A stretch of DNA of 64,000 nucleotides from Oenanthe sinensis (taxonomy: Eukaryota; Streptophyta; Magnoliopsida; Apiales; Apiaceae), in the NCBI GenBank assembly GCA_028671895.1, contig CM053800.1, forward strand, positions 16,265,886 to 16,329,885, in the 5' to 3' direction. Below the pieces are notes generated by a model that worked only from the letters and a program-made list of their open reading frames with translations, did no database searches and was not told where the DNA came from. Shown piece by piece: positions 35,639 through 46,474 of the stretch. Within the stretch, counting starts at the first letter, position 1. Each line of letters starts with the position of its first letter. A program made the position numbers and the translations under genes.

Positions 35639-36968
35639 CATAATGTATCGTAGTATGTAATAGTGATAATGATAACTCAACTAAGAAACAAAGTCAAATA
35701 AATAATACTAATATGCAGCACAGGAATCCAGAAGGACATGAAAATAAGAATCATACATACATCATTGCAGAACATTCAAGATGAAAGGCTTACTGAATGT
35801 CAGCGAGAAAAGTTCATTAAAATATTCAGGCCTCAGCAACAAATAAGAGTTCAGAAGATTTCAGACTAAAGACATTGTAATGATTTATGTATAAATGTCA
35901 AAAGGTTTCAGTGATCAGAAGCAATTGAATAGTCCAAAGTTAATCAGCTGAAACAGAACAGAAATCAAGGGAATTCAATTCAGTGCTAGTCGTTTGTGAA
36001 CCAGACCAGTGCACTAAGTGTCAGCACAACAAGAAAAGAATTGTATTGATTAATTAGAAGAAAATCAGTTGATCAAGCCAGAAGAGTGAAATCCAAGTAG
36101 TTATTACTTCAAGAACTCAAGAAATATGTTAAGGCAAGTAATATTGCACTTGGTGGTTCCTACATAGGTGAAATATTGTGTGAAGCGCAACAAACTTCAC
36201 TTAGGCGGAACAAACCAAGTTGAAAGCTCAAGGAAAATCTAAGTGAAGTGTTTGTGGCGCCTGCATAAGGAAATAAGAGTGCAGGCGCAATAAAACATGT
36301 TGTGGCATATAATATCCAAGTCAATGCGCAACAAAAGTTGTTTATATGATTTTGTGGCGCCTACATACTGCAACTAGTGTGCAGGCGCAACAAAATGATA
36401 AAGAGGCGTAACAAAAATGAAGAAATATTTCTAAGGAGATTAGTGGCGCCTACACTAGGAGAATGGTGTATAGGCGCAACTAATCTTCTACTTGGCGCAA
36501 TAAAAAGCAACTCTTGGCGCAACATACATGTTTAAGGCGCAACAAAAGGTTATGTGGCACCAACACACCACTCACCATGTACAAGGCGTAACAAAGGACT
36601 TAATATATTATTGGAAATCATTTTCCAAAAAGCCTACAGAATATATATGGTTGAAATCAATATGGATAGTAAGGAATTCATTCATCTTCAACACAAATAC
36701 ATACAGACGGGAAATCCATTAAAGCTATACATTAAACTGACCTAACTATATTTCTGTTATAACATTGATTGAACCCATTGAAGCTAATCATACTGATTAG
36801 AAGTGTAGCACTCAGGGATTTAATAATATATCTTTATTTCCCCGAATATTTGTATTTCATTAACTGCCATTTTCATATCTCAAGAATACAAACACTTAAT
36901 CCGCAATTAAATGAAAAATCTACCATATCATATTCAACCCCCCTTCTATGATGATTTTGGACCTAACA
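35639..36968 (+). repeat. 5' LTR of element H, start missing
   Basis: The text from 35645 on aligns with B LTR DNA beginning about 65 bp inside the B LTR, so the first 60-70 bp are lost at the junction with element I. It ends TTCAACCCCCCTTCTATGAT then GGACCTAACA. Open frames at 36528-36722 and 36554-36745 are inside the LTR and show no domain. Confidence 0.8.
36175..36600 (+). repeat. GGCGCAACAAA motif series with three GCGCC hairpins in H LTR
   Basis: About 15 copies of a GGCGCAACAAA-like motif (for example near 36185, 36283, 36324, 36381, 36404, 36472, 36493, 36514, 36534, 36582). Three times a GTGGCGCCT copy is followed 20-30 bases later by its reverse complement, giving stems such as GCGCCTGCA/TGCAGGCGC (36254-36291), and similar pairs at about 36357-36389 and 36446-36480. 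Confidence 0.85.
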
Positions 36969-36970
36969 AT

Positions 36971-36982
36971 TGGTATCAAGGC
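36971..36982 (+). other. Primer binding site of element H
   Basis: TGGTATCAAGGC, two bases after the LTR end. It has one difference from TGGTATCAGAGC within the first ten bases, probably decay. Confidence 0.8.
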
Positions 36983-37254
36983 CTGTTGATTGAAGTTATA
37001 AATCAAGATCCAAAAATAGTTTTATAAAAAAGTGGATTTTTAGATCTAGAAAAATTTATATTGAAATTTCTTTAATTTTAAAGAAAATTTAATATTCGAT
37101 TTTTTTAAAGATTTTAAATACACTAATTTTAAAAAGCTATCAATCATCAAGAATTCGAACAAAAATTTTATTTTATGAAATTCAATTTTTATTCGAATTA
37201 ATTTTAATTTTTGAGAAATTAATTATTTCCTGATATTTAAAATTCTTCAGAACC

Positions 37255-39734
37255 ATGAGTACCCAAAAACTTAATAACATCAAAATCCCAGCCTTTGATA
37301 AAAATGAATACATTTTATGGAAGAAGAAGATGTCCATTTTCTTTAAATCAGTTAATTCTCAATACATGGGAATTTTGGAAAATGAACATTATGTACCTAA
37401 CAAGCTGACACCAGAAATAATCTCAGATGACGGCGAACGGATTCCTCAAGGATTTATCCCAAAAGAGCCTTCAGAGTACATTGACACTGATAAAGATAGA
37501 GTTGCATGGGATAATCATCTTCAATGTATCCTAATGGATTCACTGGACGCTACAATGCTGAATCAAATGATTAAATGCACCAGTGCCAAACAAATGTGGG
37601 ATATGATTGATCTGCTCTTGGAAGGTACAATAGAAGTGGAGGAGAACATGCTGGATATTCTTACATCCTAGTATGAAGCATTCAAGTCACTACCAGGAGA
37701 AAGTATCACTCAAGTCTTTGAGAGATATAACAAATTATTGAATGACTTGTCACTACATGGGAAGGCCTACTCATGTAGGGAGATCAACAGGAAATTTATG
37801 TTGACACTACCAGCACACCTGGAACACAAAATCTCTACCATCAGAGAGAGAAATGAAATAAACGACATGTCCATTAAAATTCTATATGGGAAGCTCAAGA
37901 CTCATGAAAAGGATCAAGAGCAGAGACAGATCATTTATGGGTCAGGTATAATGGACAGTACGAATACAACACTGTTGAAGACTACAACACTTGTAGCCAA
38001 GGATTTTGTTGTCGTAGAGACCAGCACAGTGAAGCCTGTTGTTGAGAAAGAAGAGATTCTAGAAGCTGAAATTTCAGAGAATGCTCAAGCAGGTGATGAA
38101 GATAACTTCTATTCAATGGAAGAACTTGAACAGTTAGAAAATAAGACAATGGCCTATATAGCAGGGAAGTACAAGAACCTCAAGTTTAGGATGAACCCTA
38201 AGTACAAATTCAAGAGTAATTCAAGTTACAGTGGTTCTAGTTTCAGAAATAGCAGCCGAGGTGGTTCGTCTTCAGGGTCTCACAGCAAAGGAGGTTATAA
38301 GACGGGGATGGTAGATCGCAGTAAGTTCAAGTGCTATTACTATGATGAACCCGGGCATTTTGTTACAGAATGCCGGAAGCCTAAGCAAGGAAAAGAGATA
38401 AATGAGTCGTATGATGAACTCAAGCAAAAGTATGATGCACTGGTAAAGAAGCATCAGGGCAGAGCTTATATAGCCGAGGGAAAGAGCTGGGATGACTTAG
38501 ACAAATAAAAATGTTGCACTAATGGCAAACTCTTCAGAGGCATCACCTCAGTCATCAAAGGTATCATTTCTTTCCACAGTTGACATGTCTAATTCTGATT
38601 ATAAGAAAACTGTAGAAGATCTAAGTGTAGAAATGTTTAATATTCACACAAGCATGCTAGCATCTGAAGAAGAAAATGCTAAACTAGTTCTAAAGAATAA
38701 AATGCTAGAATCTAAAAATGAAGAACTAGAGTTTGCATGTGTTAACTTAGAAGATCTGAAACAGAAGATAGAATATCTACAGAATAGAGACAAATGCAAC
38801 CAGGAAGTAGAAACTGCGCTTAGGAATAAAATTTCTGAGTTAGAGTTAAAACTTCAGGCTTATAAGAAATCTGCTAATCTTTTTAAGGAGACAATAGATA
38901 AATAGGTCATAGGTCAGAAAACTGGAATAGGATTTGACAATGATAAAAAGGCAGGAAAGAGACATGTGGAATCAATTGCTGAGGAAAGTCTTGTGAAGCA
39001 AGACATTCCACATGTGTTAAAAAATGTCGGTAAGCCCCTATACAAGAAGTTTGTCATCGAACCCCTAGATGAAGAACAAATCTTAATGAAAGAAGAAATC
39101 CTTCTGAGGATAAAAAGAAATAGGAAGAAAGTAAAAAGGAGTTGCCTAAGAAATTTGTAAAAATTGTAGAACCTAAGGAACAGATTAAAAGTGATTTAGG
39201 CAATAAGAATGAAAAGAAGAAAGTTAACAGAAATGTCAAGATATGTGTTAACAAAAAAATGATTATGCCTATACTCCCAAAGCTGTTAGAAAAGTGTGTA
39301 ATAATTGCAATTCTACTAGTCATCTTACGCATGCTTGCAAAAAGATAAAAGTAGTAAAAGAAGAAACTTCTAATATGCCTGTCATGTCTGCCATGTCTAT
39401 CATTCATCAACCGTGTGGTAAAGAAGGATGCATGACATGTGCTTTCAACATCATGTCTGCATACATAAACTTAATGAATACATCATCTAGTACTTGCTTG
39501 AATACATATGTGAACATGAATAGAAAGCATGTTAGGGCAAAGACTGCTAGTCCTCCTAAGTCTAAGAAGGAAGCCCATGTCCCTAAGCCTAAAGACATTC
39601 TTGTCAAGGCTAAACCAAAGGGCAAGGGCACAGTCGATGAGAAAGACAAGGACCAAAAAAATTCTGCAGCTAAATCTGTTTACTTATCTAAGCCTCTTGG
39701 ACCCAATCAAATTTGGGTGCCAAAGAAGAAGTAA
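37255..39734 (+). pseudogene. Element H gag pseudogene (long SIRE-type gag)
   Basis: Starts MSTQKLNNIKIPAFDKNEY at the first ATG after the leader. Order: capsid-like domain (WKKKMSIFFKSV, KQMWDMIDLL), linker, Ser/Gly-rich stretch, first zinc knuckle at about 38329-38370 written CYYYDEPGHFVTEC with Tyr where the second Cys belongs, then a coiled-coil region (38640-38900, KNKMLESKNEELEFACVN), a second knuckle CNNCNSTSHLTHAC (39297-39338), and a basic tail ending GPNQIWVPKKK. Damage: TAG for Gln at 37669, a frameshift near 38508-38522, TAG near 38903, and frameshifts between 39130 and 39300. Length near 820 codons fits the large gag of SIRE-like elements. Confidence 0.85.
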
Positions 39735-41479
39735 TCAATTTGTGGTTGCAGGGCATAGCAAAGAACAAGCGTGTCATGTGGATTCTCGACAGCGGTTGTT
39801 CAAGGCATATGACTGGTGATAAGGCCTTGCTATCAGATGTGATTGAGAAAGCTAGCCCGATATTGACCTTTGGAGATAACAACAAGGGATTCACAACGGG
39901 ATATGGCAATCTGGAAATTGGCAATGTTATCATTGAAAATATCTATCTTGTGGAAGGATTAAAGCACAACCTTCTAAGTATCAGTCAGTTCACTGATAAG
40001 AGCTACAAAATAACATTTGAGAAAGAAAGATGTGCAATCCAAAATAGGAAAGATGCAAAGATTGCTCTTCAAGGAGTGAGAAAGGGGAATCTCTTTGTAG
40101 CTGACTTATTCTCTGCAAGCAAATGCGAAGTTCAATGTTATTACAGCAAAGCTTCAACAGAGGACAATTGGTTATGGCACTAGAAACATTCACACCTGAA
40201 CTTCAAGGCAATTAACTCTTTAGTTATGAGGGAATTGGTTAGAGGTTTACCTAAGATAGAATTTTATAAAGAAGGGTTATGTGAAGCATGTGAAAAAGGG
40301 AAGTCAAAGAAAGCATCTCACCAAAACAAAGATTCATCAGACATTATTGAACCACTGCAACTTCTGCATATGGATTTATTTGGTCCAGTAAATGTCATGT
40401 CTATGTCAAGGAAGAGATATGCACTAGTAATCGTAGATGACTACTCCAAGTACACGTGGTTGTTGTTTCTAGCCTCAAAGGATGAAGCCCCTCAAACAAT
40501 TATCGATCACATAAAGAAGATAGAGTTAGAAGCTAGTTTGCCTATCAGGAAAATTAGGTTTGACAATGTAACAGAGTTCAGGAATATAACTCTGAATGAT
40601 TTCTGTATTGAGAAAGGGATTTCAAGACAATACTCAGCGCCCAGAACTCCACAGCAAAATGGAGTGGTAGAAAGGAAGAACAGAACTCTAGTTGAAGTAG
40701 CAAGAACAATGCTGAATGAAGCTAAGTTACCTCTATACTTTTGGGTTGAAGCAGTCAACACAGCTTGTTACACTCAGAATCGTATCCTGGTAAATAAAGA
40801 TTATAACAAGACTCCGTATGAGTTGATGGCAAACAAGAAACCAACACTGAAATATTTTCATGTGTTTGGAGCAAAGTGCTTTGTACTGAAAGATAATGAG
40901 CATCTAGGAAAGTTCGAATCTAAGGCTCATGAAGGCATATTTCTTGGCTACTATCTGAAATCTAAGGCATATAGGGTTTATGTAGTTGAACACAAGAAGG
41001 TCATTGAAAGCATGAATGCAAATTTCGATGATCTCAAGCTCCCAAGTCTACAAAGAACAGACGACACTGAAACTCTGGAGTTTGAAAATATGAACTCAGA
41101 TGAAGGTGGAGTAGAACCTGAAGCTGCAATAGAAAATCAAGCACCAAATGAGAATAACAACAATGATGATTCTGACCCTAGTAGTGGAAACAGTGGAAGA
41201 TTCACAGAAACTACTAGTAGTGGTAGAGAATCTCATTCTCAACCAACCAGCAGCTCTAGGGGAGCAACAGAAGGATCTACTAGCAGGACTCGACACTTTA
41301 ATGATAATCAGGCTGAATCTTCTGGGGCAAATCTGCCTAAACATAGGGTGTGGAGTAGAGCTCATCCCTTTGAGTTGATTCTAGGAGATCTAGATGCTGG
41401 AGTCCAAACTAGATGTGCTTCTCAGAATGAATGTTTATTCTCTAATTTTATCTCTGAAATAGAACCAAAGAAAGTGTAA
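39713..41479 (+). pseudogene. Element H protease and integrase pseudogene
   Basis: Protease with the catalytic DSGCSRHMTGD at about 39788-39820. GAG-pre-integrase region with WH, stop, KHSHLNF (TAG at 40181-40183 in place of a Gln codon) and CEACEKGK. Integrase core: first Asp in LLHMDLFGPV (about 40365), second in IRFDNVTEF where RSDNG is normally seen, and Glu in NGVVERKNRT (about 40665). The C-terminal part has HVFGAKCFV and GKFESKAHEGIFLGY, then a disordered Ser/Thr/Asn-rich linker (41090-41340). Apart from the one stop, 1.7 kb is open, the best preserved pol stretch in the SIRE-like group here. Its frame overlaps the gag end by about 20 bases. Confidence 0.88.
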
Positions 41480-42609
41480 GAAGCATTGGAAGATCCAGAC
41501 TGGGTTATAGTTATGCAAGAAGAACTCAATTAGTTTCAAAGACAAAAAGTTTAGAAGCTGGTACCCAGGCCAAAGAACAAGTCAATAATTGACACAAAGT
41601 GGGTATTCAGAAATAAACTGGATGAAGATGGCATTATTACGAGAAACAAAGCTAGACTGTTTGCTTAAGGTTATTCCTAACAAGAAGGAATAGATTATAA
41701 TGAAACTTATCCACTAGTGGCAAGGTTTGAAGCCATCGGGATGTTTCTAGCATTCGCAATACATTCCAAATTTAAAGTCTATTAAATCGATGTGAAGAGT
41801 GCATTCCTGAATGAAGAGCTTGAAGAAGAAGTGTATGTGGAACAACCCCCAGGGTTTGAAGATCCAGAATTCACATATTTTGTATACTTTCTCTTCAAGG
41901 CACTCTACGGCTTAAAGCAAGCACCTCAGACATGGTATGACACTCTATCTATATTCTTACTTGAAAATGGTTTCACTAGAGGTGTCATAGATAAGACTCT
42001 ATTTCATAAATGCATAAAAATGACATGATATTAGTACAAGTATATGTGGATGACATTATATTTAGTTCTACTAACGATCAGTTGTGTAGTAGATTTGTTA
42101 AGCTAATGCAGAGTAGGTATCAAATGAGCATGATGAGAGAGCTGAATTACTTCCTTAGACTCCAAGTAAGCCAAAGGAAAGATGGAATCTTTATTTGCCA
42201 AACCAAGTACATCATAGATCTATTGAAGAAGTATGGTCTTGAAGATGCATCATCAGCCAAAACCCCTATGGTACTGCCACTAAGCTTGATCAAGATGAAC
42301 CTGGTAAGAAGGTAGACATCACAAGCTATAGAGGTATGATTGGCTCAGTACTTTACTTAACTGCAAGTAGGCTAGATATTATGTTTGCTACATGCTTGTG
42401 TGCTAGGTTTCAGTCTAATCCTAAAGAATCACATCTTATAGCTGTTAAACGGATTTTTAGGTATCTTAAGGGAAGTCTGAATCTTAGAATTTGGTACCCT
42501 AAAGATACAGGTTTTGACCTTGTTGGCTATACAGATTCTGATTATGCAGGTTGTAGGATTGATAGAAAGAGTACATCAGGGAATTGTTAATTCCTTGGTA
42601 GAAGATTGG
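41480..42609 (+). pseudogene. Element H RT and partial RNase H pseudogene
   Basis: Begins EALEDPDWVIVMQEELN. RT motifs seen: TKWVFRNKLDEDG, VKSAFLNEELEEEVYVEQPP, ALYGLKQAPQTWYDTL and VQVYVDDIIFSST with the catalytic YVDD intact (about 42040-42060). RNase H begins GYTDSDYAGC and is cut after KSTSGNC by element G. Stops near 41477, 41532, 41550, 41667, 41679 and 41784 stand at Gln or Trp codons, and frameshifts lie near 42010 and 42290. Confidence 0.85.
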
Positions 42610-43834
42610 TGTTAGGGATTGTGGTTCTATCAATGTAATCAACTAATATTTACTTAGATTAATTAATAATTAACAAAGTAAAAACATATTGTCATATATA
42701 GTTTGACAATATGTTTAAAATGTCATTTGTAATAAAGATGCTCAAATAGTCAAATAGGTGACAGTAAGTATCAATAGTTACTGTCATATGTAAATGGAAT
42801 AAATGATCAATGAGGGAGTCTTGTTCACAAAGTGTCCATGCACAGCATAGATCAAATTTCTGACAGTAACATTCTACATTCTAGAGCCTATGACAGCATG
42901 TTCGAGTGACAGCAACTTTTGGAAACAGACGACAACAACTATTCCTTGACAGTAAACTCGACGGAGAATGAAGATTCTATGACAGCAAGTTTTATTGACA
43001 GCAACTATCCCCTGACAGTAAACTTGGCGGAGACTGAAGATTCAAGACAGCAAGTTTTCTGATAGTAGCTTTGGCGGGGAGAGTTGACAGCATGTTTGGC
43101 GGGATGATCGACAGCATGTTTGGCAGAATAGTTGACAGTACTTTTGGATGACAGCATGTTTTAGAAGACTGGTGTTCCTGACAGTAAAGTTTACGGTAAC
43201 AAAGACGCTGTCACCAAAGTGAAGCTGAAGGTTGACAGTAACTTTCATGGAAGCTGACAGTCTGTTTCAAATAGCAGACTAGGTTAAGTCATTCACAGAT
43301 TGATCTTGATGTTTCTACCTAGTCTGTTAAGTCTACAATTGCAACTTGAGAAAAAGTAAGCAAAAAGGTGAAGCGTGTTTATGGTGTCAAGAATGTCAAA
43401 TCCTCACAGAGTACCTTTATCTACATTTAGAATGAAGACAAGACTCATGAAGAAAAAGTGAGATTACCATTTCGAGTATTGTTCAGGAAACAAGAGAAAG
43501 TGTACTTGTAAGTGAGATATGTGTTGTAGTTTAAATACACACATCTCACAAACACTTTCTCAACACACACAACTGAGCTTAACTTTTCTCAAGCATAGAA
43601 ACTCTAGCAATCTCTTGTTATTGTATCTATTGAAGCTGGAAATCCTTTCCAGTCAGTTGTAGTAACAAAAATTAATAAAATTAATTTTTGAAGTAAAACA
43701 CTGTGTGTCCATAGCTTACTTATCTGTTGTTTTGTAACTTAATACATTTGCTTTTGTTTGTTGTTATCAAAAGTTTTTAAAAATTATTAAGTTGCATTCA
43801 ACCCCCCCTTCTACAACACTCATACTATTTAACA
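42610..43834 (+). repeat. 5' LTR of element G
   Basis: TGTTAGGGATTG at the start, ATACTATTTAACA at the end, with TTCAACCCCCCCTTCTACAA just before the end. A TATA-like TTTAAATACACAC lies near 43530. The LTR is dominated by the TGACAG motif described separately. Confidence 0.88.
42768..43262 (+). repeat. TGACAG(T/C)A motif series in G LTR
   Basis: About 16-18 copies of TGACAGTA or GACAGCA in 0.5 kb, all but one on the plus strand, often followed by AGTTT or TGTTT and by GGCGG. The first pair is an inverted repeat: TGACAGTAA (42769-42777) and TTACTGTCA (about 42788-42796). Confidence 0.9.
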
Positions 43835-43836
43835 AC

Positions 43837-43848
43837 TGGTATCAAAGC
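43837..43848 (+). other. Primer binding site of element G
   Basis: TGGTATCAAAGC, two bases after the LTR end; one mismatch to TGGTATCAGAGC. Confidence 0.85.
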
Positions 43849-43885
43849 AGCTGGTTAGACATACATAACCTGAAAAGATCTAAAA

Positions 43886-45985
43886 ATGAGTACACAGAAA
43901 GTAAGCAGGATTAAAATACCCACATTTGACAAAGAACATTACAACCTCTGGAAAAGAAAAATGATGTTGTTCATAAAGATGGTCAACCCACTCTATCCTG
44001 GAATCTTGGAGAATGGTCCTTTTGTCCCTCAAATATATGTACCTGAAACCACAGTAGAGGGTGAAACTATACCAGCCTGCTGGGTTCCTAAAAAGGTTTC
44101 AGAGTACACTGATACTGAGAAGGAAAATGTATCTCTTGATGATTGCTTACAATTTATTATCATTGAGGCACTTGACAATGTCATGTACAACAACATTGTC
44201 AACTGCACCAGTGCCAAGCAAATATGAAAAACCATTGAGATACTCTATGAAGGGACAAAGGAGGTGAAGGAGAATCAAAGACAGATTCTGGTGTCTCAGT
44301 ATGAAGCCTTTATGGCTAAACCAAGTGAAGGGTTAACTGATATGTTTGAGAGGTTTAATAGACTGATTAATAACTTGCAGCTGCATGGAAAGTTTTATGA
44401 CAAAAAGGAGGTAAACATGAACTTCATGTTGACACTTCTTGACCACCTAGAGCAAAAGGTTTCTATCATAAGAGAATGAAGGGATTTATCAAAAGTTTCT
44501 CTTGAAACTTTGTATGGCATTCTTAAAACCTATGAGCTAGAGCTACTGCAAAAGAGAGCCATCCAAGCTGGTCAAAGAGGAAAGATGGCCAACACCTCTA
44601 ATGCTCTAGTGGCTTAGGATCCACAGTTGATGCAACTCAAAGAATCACAACATCAACAGCAAATCAAAATTGAAGAAGTCACAGATGAAGATGAAGGAGT
44701 AACTCTGGAACTCAAGGATGGTGAAGAATATGAGTTCTATACATTGGAGGAACTGGATAACATGGAGAATAAAACAATGGCCTACATGGCAAGAAAGTTC
44801 TCTAACTTGAGATTTAAGAAGAACAAAGCCTTCAAACCAAGAGGACAAGGCTCCAGGTTCAACAAGCCAAATATCTCAAAACCTGGAGGAAGTGGCAAAG
44901 GTGGATACAAGACAGACATGGTGGACAGATCCAAAATAAGGTGTTACAACTACAGTAAAATGGGATATTTTGCAATAGAGTGCAAAAGGCCAAAACAAGT
45001 GAGAAGAAATGACGGTGACTATGAAGAACTCAAAGCAAAGTATGAAGCCTTGCTGAAAAAGCAACATGGAAGAGCCTTTGTGGCTGAAGGAAAATGCTGG
45101 GAAGACTCAGATAAAGAGGAAGAAGAAGAATATGGAAATCTTGCTCTCATGGCAAGTTCAGGAGAAGGTTCATCCACTTCTTCAAGTCAGGTACCCTTTC
45201 TTACCACTGTTGATATGACTACATCTCAGTATAAGAAAACTGTTGAAAGTCTAAGTTCAGAGATTTTTAATATTCATACAAGCATGTTAGCTGCAAATGA
45301 GGAGATAGTTAGATTTTCCAGTGCTAATGAGTCATTAAAACTTAAAAATCATGAACTTGAACTAAAACAGAATGCTTTTGAGTCTCTTCAGTAAGAAAAT
45401 GAAATTCTTAAGAACAAAATTATGTGTGCTTCTCAGATTGAGGAATGCCTTAGGAAACAGATTTCTGAGAATGAATTAAAAATCAAGGCCTACAAGAATT
45501 CCTCTTCCTTGTTAAAATCTTACCATGATGATAACACTGAAAATCAAAAAGTAGGTATAGGTTTTAACTATGAGAAGAAAAATGGAAAGAAACATGTTGT
45601 TGAAGAAGAAACCAAACATACTGTCAAACCTTCTATGTTAAAGAAAGTGAACAATCCACTGTTCAAAAAGGCTAAGTTTGAATTTGATGAGGTAGCTTTG
45701 CTAATCAAACAAGAGATAGATGATGAGGGCAAAAAAGCTGTTAATAAATCCCTTAAGGAAAAAGATACTGTCAAAATCCCCAAGACAGTTAGTATTGACC
45801 CTAACAGTAACCTTTGTTTAAAAGATACTATCAACACTGGCTCGAGAGTAAGTTTAAAAGATGTTGTCAGAACTGTAAGATCCAAACTTATTTTCAAGAC
45901 AACTCCACCTAAACCTACTGTCAACACCAGCATGACAGTAACTTCTAAACATACTGACATGACAGTAGCTATATTGCTCACTCTT
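43886..45985 (+). pseudogene. Element G gag pseudogene
   Basis: Starts MSTQKVSRIKIPTFDKEHY. Capsid region with LWKRKMMLFIKMV and NIVNCTSAKQI, then TGA for Trp at about 44226, TGA near 44477 and TAG near 44617. A long open piece (44627-45394) holds an acidic linker, a basic stretch, a degenerate knuckle CYNYSKMGYFAIEC (second Cys and His both replaced by Tyr), the KYEALLKKQHGRAFVAEG segment and the start of a coiled coil; after a stop at about 45392 the frame continues (45422 on) with Lys/Thr-rich text in which TGACAG/CTGTCA words recur. Same layout as H gag. Confidence 0.85.
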
Positions 45986-46474
45986 GCTTTCTTTATATAT
46001 CACAACACAACAGGTCGGAAGGATTCCGCGTATGAGACTCACGGTGAGGATGCGCATGGGAAATGCATGCATCTTCCGTAGACTCTTCTCCGCTACTCTA
46101 CCTCAGGTAGAAAATAAGAGTAGGGTAGGAGTGTAGTTGCTTTTGGTACGCCTTATCCATAAGTATGACTTATGTAAGCTTATTAGCAAGAACAAATGTT
46201 AAGCGAACAATATTGTTTCAAGTAGGAACTGTATTGATTTCATAAGTTTAGTACTGTTTCTTTTGGCATTGTAATAACTTATACTCTGATAGATCATATG
46301 ACTTCTAATTATTAATGTCGTTCTGAGACTATAATCAGTATGTGTGCATATGTGAACTGTAGGGTCACTGCATGTGAAGAATTATTAATTGTGATTTATG
46401 TGTTAAGTGATAATAACTGGAAAAAGATAGCGTGATGGCCTAAATCCCCGACCCCCGGATCTAAGGGCGTCACA
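45986..46474 (-). repeat. Possible Ty3/gypsy (chromovirus-type) LTR piece
   Basis: Minus-strand text starts at 46474 with TGTGACGCCCTTAGATCCGG then GGGTCGGGGATTTAGG, a form I associate with LTR starts of Del/Tekay-like chromoviruses. The left edge is uncertain; G gag text ends near 45970-45985. No coding part is attached. It may be a solo or truncated LTR that replaced the missing part of G and H. Confidence 0.4.

Larger units (their letters stand above)
35639..42609 (+). mobile_element. SIRE-like copia element H, 3' part missing, interrupted by G
   Basis: 5' LTR lacking its first bases (35639-36968), primer site 36971-36982, gag (37255-39734), protease-integrase (39713-41479), RT and part of RNase H (41480-42609). 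The RNase H gene stops at the LTR start of element G; the remainder and the 3' LTR are not in the window. Its LTR is recognisably related to that of element B (shared GATGATAACTCAAC-type and AAGTTCATTAA...CAGGCCTCAG blocks), so H-like elements could be the autonomous relatives that served B. Confidence 0.85.
42610..45985 (+). mobile_element. SIRE-like copia element G, 5' LTR and gag only
   Basis: LTR 42610-43834, primer site 43837-43848, gag from 43886. It interrupts the RNase H gene of H (left flank ATTGG, 42605-42609). Recognisable G sequence stops around 45970-45985, within gag, where an unrelated LTR-like piece begins; pol and 3' LTR are missing, so a later deletion or insertion removed them together with the rest of H. 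Confidence 0.8.

Noticed and set aside
45568..45981. Minus-strand frame of 137 codons with Val/Leu/Ser-rich text
   Set aside because: Exact antisense of G gag; hydrophobicity comes from the Lys/Asp-rich sense strand.
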